A stretch of 7,898 nucleotides of DNA from assembly GCA_900554605.1 (NCBI GenBank), contig USHU01000038.1, positions 1 to 7,898 of the forward strand, read 5' to 3'. The notes under the pieces are model-generated. The model had not been told where the DNA came from, ran no database searches, and worked only from the letters and a program-made list of their open reading frames with translations. The position numbers were made by a program, and so were the translations under genes. Below are positions 6,246-7,898 of the stretch, piece after piece. Source of the DNA: an uncultured Actinomyces sp. (GTDB lineage: Bacteria > Actinomycetota > Actinomycetes > Actinomycetales > Actinomycetaceae). Position 1 is the stretch's first letter; each line of letters opens with the position of its first letter.

Positions 6246-6665
6246 CTAGGCAGCGAGCGTGTGAACGCGCGTGCAGCTCACGCGCACCGTCGGGGTGGAG
6301 TTGAAACGGTAACCCTGGCCTCGCAGGGTGGAAATAAGATCCGTCTCAGGCAGTTTTGCTCGTAAACGACGGATATGAGCGTCAATCGTGCGCGTCTGTG
6401 TCTCGAGGCCTTCGCCGTACCAAACCGATTCCAGTAGCTCCTCGCGTGAAACTACTTCGTCTGCGCGCTGAGCAAGGTAGGCAAGCAATTCATATTCCTT
6501 GTTCGACAGCTTCACTGAAGATCCGTATACCTCAAGGCGACGGCGGTCCAGATCGATGTGCGTTGATGCTGGTGAGAGCCTGAGTCCTGCAAGAACCTCG
6601 AGGAAGTCTTCGAAAGAAGTGGGAGCTTCGGCCGGACGGGTTTCAGGGGTGTAAACAAGGGTCAT
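6246..6665 (-). CDS. Stand-alone winged-helix (OmpR/PhoB-type) DNA-binding regulator
   Basis: A 139-residue protein made almost only of the Trans_reg_C winged-helix domain. Residues 36-48 are the opening beta strands (HIDLDRRRLEVYG), 52-62 the first helix (KLSNKEYELLA), 70-82 EVVSREELLESVW, 90-104 the recognition helix (QTRTIDAHIRRLRAKL), and 109-121 the wing (DLISTLRGQGYRF). The phospho-acceptor receiver domain that normally precedes this fold is absent: only ~30 residues lie before it, and there is no Asp pocket. It therefore should not answer directly to a histidine kinase. The tail from 122 (TVRVSCTRVHTLAA) is basic. The ATG at 6665 has only a poor GGA ribosome site, inside a dyad. Upstream is a leader peptide-like frame rich in Cys and Met. 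Targets are unknown; nearness to metE and ilvA suggests, but does not show, a role in amino-acid control. Confidence 0.85.
   Translation of the reverse strand: MTLVYTPETRPAEAPTSFEDFLEVLAGLRLSPASTHIDLDRRRLEVYGSSVKLSNKEYELLAYLAQRADEVVSREELLESVWYGEGLETQTRTIDAHIRRLRAKLPETDLISTLRGQGYRFNSTPTVRVSCTRVHTLAA
6267..6285. repeat. GC-rich hairpin inside the 3' end of the winged-helix gene
   Basis: GCGCGTG (6267-6273), loop CAGCT, CACGCGC (6279-6285): a perfect 7-base stem inside the codons of the last residues. The 25-base gap between this gene and ilvA has no terminator of its own, so this hairpin, 46 bases after the ilvA stop, may help end ilvA transcription. There is no T-tract. Confidence 0.4.
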
Positions 6666-6668
6666 GAT

Positions 6669-6688
6669 GTATCCAAACTATTTGGTAC
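6669..6688. repeat. Dyad over the translation start region of the winged-helix gene
   Basis: On the minus strand GTACCAAA, loop TAG, TTTGG-a-TAC: eight base pairs with one bulged A. It ends 3 bases before the ATG at 6665 and contains the only Shine-Dalgarno-like bases (GGA). It could be an mRNA hairpin that hides the ribosome site, or an operator for autoregulation. Confidence 0.45.
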
Positions 6689-6725
6689 CGCACACACCAC
6701 TTTCATCGTGGGATTTCAGGCGGTA
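6686..6725. repeat. Second leader dyad upstream of the winged-helix gene
   Basis: TACCGC (6686-6691) pairs with GCGGTA (6720-6725), and inside it CCAC (6697-6700) pairs with GTGG (6708-6711). Its left arm shares bases 6686-6688 with the dyad over the start region, so the two structures exclude each other, a feature expected of a switching leader. Confidence 0.4.
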
Positions 6726-6727
6726 GC

Positions 6728-6750
6728 GATTGACGGGGCGAAGGTCAATC
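6728..6750. repeat. Leader hairpin that begins at the stop of the Cys/Met short frame
   Basis: GATTGAC (6728-6734) and GTCAATC (6744-6750) form a 7-base stem with a 9-base loop. On the minus strand the stem starts with the last two bases of the TGA stop of the short frame, so a ribosome at the end of that frame would block it. No T-tract follows. Confidence 0.4.
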
Positions 6751-6817
6751 ACATACACATTCGCGAGCACATGGAGCCGCACATGGGGCGGCAAGTCATG
6801 GTCGCGTTAAAAGTCAT
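6749..6817 (-). CDS. Putative leaderless leader peptide, Cys/Met-rich, 22 residues
   Basis: ATG at 6817 opens 22 codons ending in TGA at 6751-6749. The product has Met at 1, 7, 12, 16, 20 and 22 and Cys at 9, 13, 17 and 21; from residue 9 it is a strict C-x-x-M repeat of period four (CRPM, CGSM, CSRM, CM). The ATG lies 6 bases after a TAGAAT -10 box, so the transcript should begin at or beside the A of the start codon (leaderless), which actinobacteria translate well. An inner ATG at 6799 is in the same frame. A weak stem (GCCGC 6776-6780, GCGGC 6788-6792) lies within it. Leaderless Cys-rich short frames acting as cysteine-responsive attenuators are known in mycobacteria; this one would read both Cys and Met. 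Alternatives are a metal-binding micropeptide, or DNA repeats (CACAT at 6750, 6756, 6768, 6780 on the plus strand) that are not translated. Confidence 0.5.
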   Translation of the reverse strand: MTFNATMTCRPMCGSMCSRMCM

Positions 6818-6823
6818 GGCTTT

Positions 6824-6851
6824 ATTCTATCGAATGCTGAACTCGTGTCAA
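6824..6851 (-). promoter_or_regulatory. SigA-type promoter for the leader peptide and winged-helix gene
   Basis: On the minus strand a perfect -35 TTGACA (6851-6846), a 16-base spacer, and -10 TAGAAT (6829-6824, five of six consensus bases). It is the best promoter in the window. It follows directly on the T-rich end of the metE terminator and points to the winged-helix gene 159 bases downstream. Confidence 0.7.
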
Positions 6852-6866
6852 AAGGAAGAACAAGAG

Positions 6867-6901
6867 GGTGGGAACGCGGCCACAGGCCACATGTTCCCAC
6901 C
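6867..6901 (-). terminator. Stem-loop after metE
   Basis: GGTGGGAAC (6867-6875) pairs with GTTCCCACC (6893-6901), a perfect 9-base stem. Inside it GGCC (6878-6881) can pair with GGCC (6885-6888) around ACA. On the minus strand the stem is 21 bases after the metE stop and is followed by the T-rich run CTCTTGTTCTTCCTTTTG, consistent with intrinsic termination. Confidence 0.75.
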
Positions 6902-6922
6902 GTCTCAGGCAGCAATAACTAC

Positions 6923-7898
6923 TCAGTTTTCAAGCTGGGCACGCACGATTCGCGTTGCTTCAACAAGGTTCCTGAGGGATTCTTCAGTCTCTGCATAACC
7001 ACGAGTCTTCAGACCACAGTCGGGGTTCGACCACAGGTTACGTAGCTCGATCGATTCGGCAGCCAGCGTCAGCAGCTCGGTGAGTTCTTCCACCGAAGGA
7101 ACGCGAGGCGAGTGAATATCCCACACGCCCGGGCCAACGCCGTGGTTGAATCCCTGCTCTGCAAGCTCAGGAAGCACTTCCATGCGAGAACGCGCGGCCT
7201 CAATCGAGGTCACATCCGCATCCAAGCCCAAGATTGCATCAAGAATCTGGCCAAACTCCGAGTAGCACAGGTGCGTGTGGATCTGTGTATCAGGACGAAC
7301 TCCAGCAGTGGCCAAGCGGAAGGAATCCAGTGCCCACTTGAGGTACTCGCCGTGTCGAGCAGCATCCAAAGGAAGAAGCTCGCGCAATGCGGGCTCATCG
7401 ACCTGGACGACCGCGATTCCGGCCTCCTGCAAGTCAGTGACCTCGTCACGCAGAGCAAGACCAATCTGGTCAGCAACCTGAGCCAAAGGCAGGTCATTAC
7501 GCGGGAAGGACCACGCAATGATGGTAACCGGACCGGTCAGCATGCCCTTGACGGGGTGAGAAGTCAGCGACTGCGCATAACGCGCCCATTCAACGGTCAT
7601 CGCGTGAGGACGAACAACATCACCCCACAGAATCGACGGACGGGTGCAACGTGAACCATAAGACTGCACCCAGCCGTTCTTCGTTGCTGCAAAGCCATCG
7701 AGCTGTTCAGCAAAGTACTGAACCATGTCGTTGCGCTCAGCTTCGCCGTGAACCAAGACATCCAGTCCCAGATCTTCCTGAAGGCGAATCACCGAAGCGA
7801 TTTCTTCACGCATACGCTCGGCGTAGTCTGCATCAGAGAGCTCGCCCTTGGCCCACGCAGCACGCGCGCGACGAATCTCGGTGGGCTGCGGGAAGGAA
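6923..7898 (-). CDS. metE: Cobalamin-independent methionine synthase MetE, C-terminal part
   Basis: Transfers a methyl group from 5-methyltetrahydropteroyltri-glutamate to homocysteine, the last step of methionine synthesis without B12. The window holds 324 C-terminal codons (a full MetE is about 755 residues); the frame is open through base 7898, so the start and N-terminal half lie beyond the right edge. The catalytic barrel is intact: [12 protein letters not shown] at the edge, [29 protein letters not shown], the zinc ligands in [10 protein letters not shown] (His codon at 7271-7273, Cys codon at 7265-7267), the Glu of SIEAARS, and the Cys of [11 protein letters not shown]. It ends normally (VRAQLEN) and is followed by a terminator hairpin. 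Any B12 riboswitch would lie outside the window. The ATG at 7813 is internal, not the start. Confidence 0.95.
   Translation of the reverse strand, partial: SFPQPTEIRRARAAWAKGELSDADYAERMREEIASVIRLQEDLGLDVLVHGEAERNDMVQYFAEQLDGFAATKNGWVQSYGSRCTRPSILWGDVVRPHAMTVEWARYAQSLTSHPVKGMLTGPVTIIAWSFPRNDLPLAQVADQIGLALRDEVTDLQEAGIAVVQVDEPALRELLPLDAARHGEYLKWALDSFRLATAGVRPDTQIHTHLCYSEFGQILDAILGLDADVTSIEAARSRMEVLPELAEQGFNHGVGPGVWDIHSPRVPSVEELTELLTLAAESIELRNLWSNPDCGLKTRGYAETEESLRNLVEATRIVRAQLEN

Noticed and set aside
6750..6784. Four CACAT words (6750, 6756, 6768, 6780) as plasmid-type iterons or a CRISPR-like array.
   Set aside because: The units are only 5 bases long, the spacing is 6-12 bases, and they are explained by repeated ATG-TGY (Met-Cys) codons on the minus strand.
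7112..7654. 180-codon plus-strand frame antisense to metE.
   Set aside because: Shadow of the conserved MetE barrel; no ribosome site or family features.

Overview
The window looks like chromosomal DNA from a moderate-GC actinobacterium, most likely a member of the Actinomycetaceae or a close relative. The reasons are the type of each protein (an SsbB-like protein next to EttA, a short IlvA with one ACT-like domain, Orn, MetE), GTG start codons, and at least two start codons lying 6-7 bases after a TANNNT element, the pattern of actinobacterial leaderless genes. Genus-level assignment is an inference made without any database search.

Layout. Bases 1-437 hold the first third of an AEC-family (malate/auxin-type) permease with Bacillota-like sequence and visibly AT-richer DNA. 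The permease stops abruptly at about base 437 and the frame runs on into a TesB-type acyl-CoA thioesterase (582-1538, +), so one long open frame joins two unrelated proteins. I read this as a junction (insertion, deletion or assembly chimera), not a true fusion. A strong stem-loop at 1606-1638 separates tesB from the convergent minus-strand block: orn (4826-4194), ssbB-like (4059-3436), then ettA (3339-1657). Divergent from orn is ilvA (4934-6220, +). It converges on a small gene for a stand-alone OmpR-type winged-helix DNA-binding protein (6665-6246, -). Beyond that, on the minus strand, lies the 3' part of metE, which runs off the right edge (7898-6923) and ends at a terminator-like hairpin (6901-6867).

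The most interesting place is the 257-base gap between metE and the winged-helix gene. On the minus strand it contains a good sigma-70/SigA-type promoter (TTGACA, 16 bases, TAGAAT). Six bases after the -10 box an ATG opens a 22-codon frame (6817-6749) with Cys at residues 9, 13, 17 and 21 and Met at 1, 7, 12, 16, 20 and 22. The frame is followed by three dyads, the last of which covers the weak ribosome-binding region of the winged-helix gene. This has the architecture of a leaderless Cys/Met leader peptide controlling a transcription factor beside metE. Other regulatory oddities are a tandem pair of DnaA-box-like sequences between orn and ssbB, and five copies of CTCAC/GTGAG between orn and ilvA.

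Functionally the genes are mostly housekeeping: RNA turnover (orn), DNA binding (ssbB), translation control (ettA), isoleucine synthesis (ilvA), methionine synthesis (metE) and acyl-CoA hydrolysis (tesB).
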